From an uncultured Clostridia bacterium (lineage in GTDB: Bacteria; Bacillota; Clostridia; Oscillospirales; Ruminococcaceae), in the NCBI GenBank assembly GCA_945933905.1, contig CAMEQX010000068.1, positions 1 through 7,099 of the forward strand: DNA of 7,099 bases. The letters are read 5' to 3'. Position numbers and translations under genes: made by a program. Within the stretch, counting starts at the first letter, position 1. Each line of letters begins with the position of its first letter. The notes beneath the pieces are model-generated. The model saw only the letters and a program-made list of their open reading frames with translations, was not told the origin of the DNA and did no database searches. Positions 6,008-7,099 of this stretch are shown piece after piece.

Positions 6008-7099
6008 ATGAAGCTTGGAAATGTAATTGTAGGTCAATCGGGCGGACCGACGTCCGTTATAAACTCAAGTCTTGCGGGAGTGTTCAAAACGGCGAAGGAT
6101 TTGGGCTGCCCCGTGATTTACGGTATGCGAAACGGCATCGAGGGGCTTTTACAGGAGCGCTATGTTGACTTGTCCGAGCACATCAGAAACGGCAGCGACC
6201 TTGAGCTGTTGAAGCGCACGCCGTCTTCCTTCCTCGGAACCTGCCGCTATAAAATGCCCGATTTCAACAAGGACGAGGAGCCTTATAAGAGAATTTTCGA
6301 GATTTTGAAGAAGCTTGATATCAAGCATTTTCTGTACATCGGCGGAAACGACTCGATGGACACGATTGACAAGCTGGCGAAATACGCAAAGTCGATAAAC
6401 AGCGACATCACGTTCATCGGCGTGCCGAAAACCATCGACAACGACCTTGTGATGACCGACCACACGCCCGGCTATGGAAGCGCGGCGAAATATATCGCGG
6501 CGGCGGTTAAGGAGATAATCTGCGACGCGGGGATTTATGACCTTGAGTCGATAAACGTTGTGGAGATTATGGGGCGCGACGCGGGCTGGCTCACGGGAGC
6601 GGCGGCGCTTTCGCGTTCGGAGGACTGCGACGGTCCCGACCTCATCTGCCTGCCCGAAACCGTTTTTGATTACAACAGCTTTATGAACAAAATCTCCGAA
6701 ATCCGCAAGGTGAAAAAGGTTATCACGATTGCGGTTTCCGAGGGAATAAAGACCGCGGACGGAAAATACGTCTGCGAGGAGACCAACCGCTCGCTCACCG
6801 AGGATGTTTTCGGCCACAAAATGCTCGGCGGCACGGCGCTTTACCTGTCAGATTTGATAGGCAGAGAGCTTGGCGTGAAGTCAAGAGGAATTGTGTTCTC
6901 GACATTGCAAAGGTGCGCGTCACACTTGGTTTCGCGCCGCGACATCACTGAGGCTTATTACGCGGGCGCTGAGGGCGTGCAGCTTTCGCTGAAGGGCGAA
7001 ACAGGCAAGATGGTGAACTTTGAGCGCATTTCCAACAACCCTTATCAGCTCAAAACAGGCTCGGTTCCCGCGTCAGCCGTGGCAAACGCGGAGAAGAAG
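6008..7099 (+). CDS. 6-phosphofructokinase, probably pyrophosphate-dependent (3' end cut by window)
   Basis: The first 364 residues are present; the frame stays open to the last base, and related enzymes are around 400 residues or a little more. It phosphorylates fructose 6-phosphate to fructose 1,6-bisphosphate in glycolysis. Seen in order: the phosphate-donor loop GQSGGPTSVINSS (9-21), GGNDS (112-116), PKTIDND (140-146) with the catalytic aspartate, and MGRDAGW (187-193), which binds fructose 6-phosphate. ATP-using enzymes such as E. coli PfkA have GGDGS and PGTIDND; aspartate and lysine in place of those two glycines (here D115 and K141) mark the PPi-using type. I therefore infer PPi as donor, which makes the step reversible. 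The RBS AAAGGAG (5995-6001) lies six bases before the ATG. The gene has its own promoter. Confidence 0.93.
   Translation, partial: MKLGNVIVGQSGGPTSVINSSLAGVFKTAKDLGCPVIYGMRNGIEGLLQERYVDLSEHIRNGSDLELLKRTPSSFLGTCRYKMPDFNKDEEPYKRIFEILKKLDIKHFLYIGGNDSMDTIDKLAKYAKSINSDITFIGVPKTIDNDLVMTDHTPGYGSAAKYIAAAVKEIICDAGIYDLESINVVEIMGRDAGWLTGAAALSRSEDCDGPDLICLPETVFDYNSFMNKISEIRKVKKVITIAVSEGIKTADGKYVCEETNRSLTEDVFGHKMLGGTALYLSDLIGRELGVKSRGIVFSTLQRCASHLVSRRDITEAYYAGAEGVQLSLKGETGKMVNFERISNNPYQLKTGSVPASAVANAEKK

Noticed and set aside
6149..6817. 222-residue minus-strand open frame opposite pfk
   Set aside because: It lies wholly within the well-conserved phosphofructokinase frame and shows no family signature.

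Overview
The window reads as an ordinary housekeeping stretch from an anaerobic, low-to-moderate GC Firmicute, most likely a Clostridia member near Ruminococcaceae/Oscillospiraceae. That placement is an inference from three things: an oxygen-sensitive class III ribonucleotide reductase, a phosphofructokinase of the pyrophosphate-dependent type, and strong sigma-A promoters with purine-rich ribosome binding sites. No mobile element, CRISPR array, rRNA or tRNA gene was seen, and codon use looks uniform throughout.

Layout, left to right. The 3' end of upp (uracil salvage) is followed by a GC-rich hairpin, and recQ (RecQ DNA helicase) starts 14 bases beyond it. A 150-base AT-rich gap carries a good promoter and a pair of sites matching the NrdR repressor box. 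It drives nrdD-nrdG, the anaerobic ribonucleotide reductase and its radical SAM activase. A consensus promoter overlaid by a 19-bp inverted repeat then leads to a TetR-family regulator. A two-way hairpin terminator separates that gene from a converging minus-strand gene for an unrecognised 98-residue protein. This small gene and the rightmost gene, a PPi-type 6-phosphofructokinase cut by the window end, are transcribed away from each other from promoters whose -10 boxes overlap.

The genes do not form one pathway. nrdD and nrdG work together, giving dNTPs without oxygen. recQ (DNA repair) and upp (nucleotide salvage) are thematically close but show no direct link. The TetR regulator has no obvious target except itself.

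No wholly new multi-gene system is visible. The parts most worth a second look are regulatory: tandem NrdR boxes fitted onto the nrdD promoter, the palindrome on the tetR promoter, and the small uncharacterised gene that shares promoter DNA with pfk.
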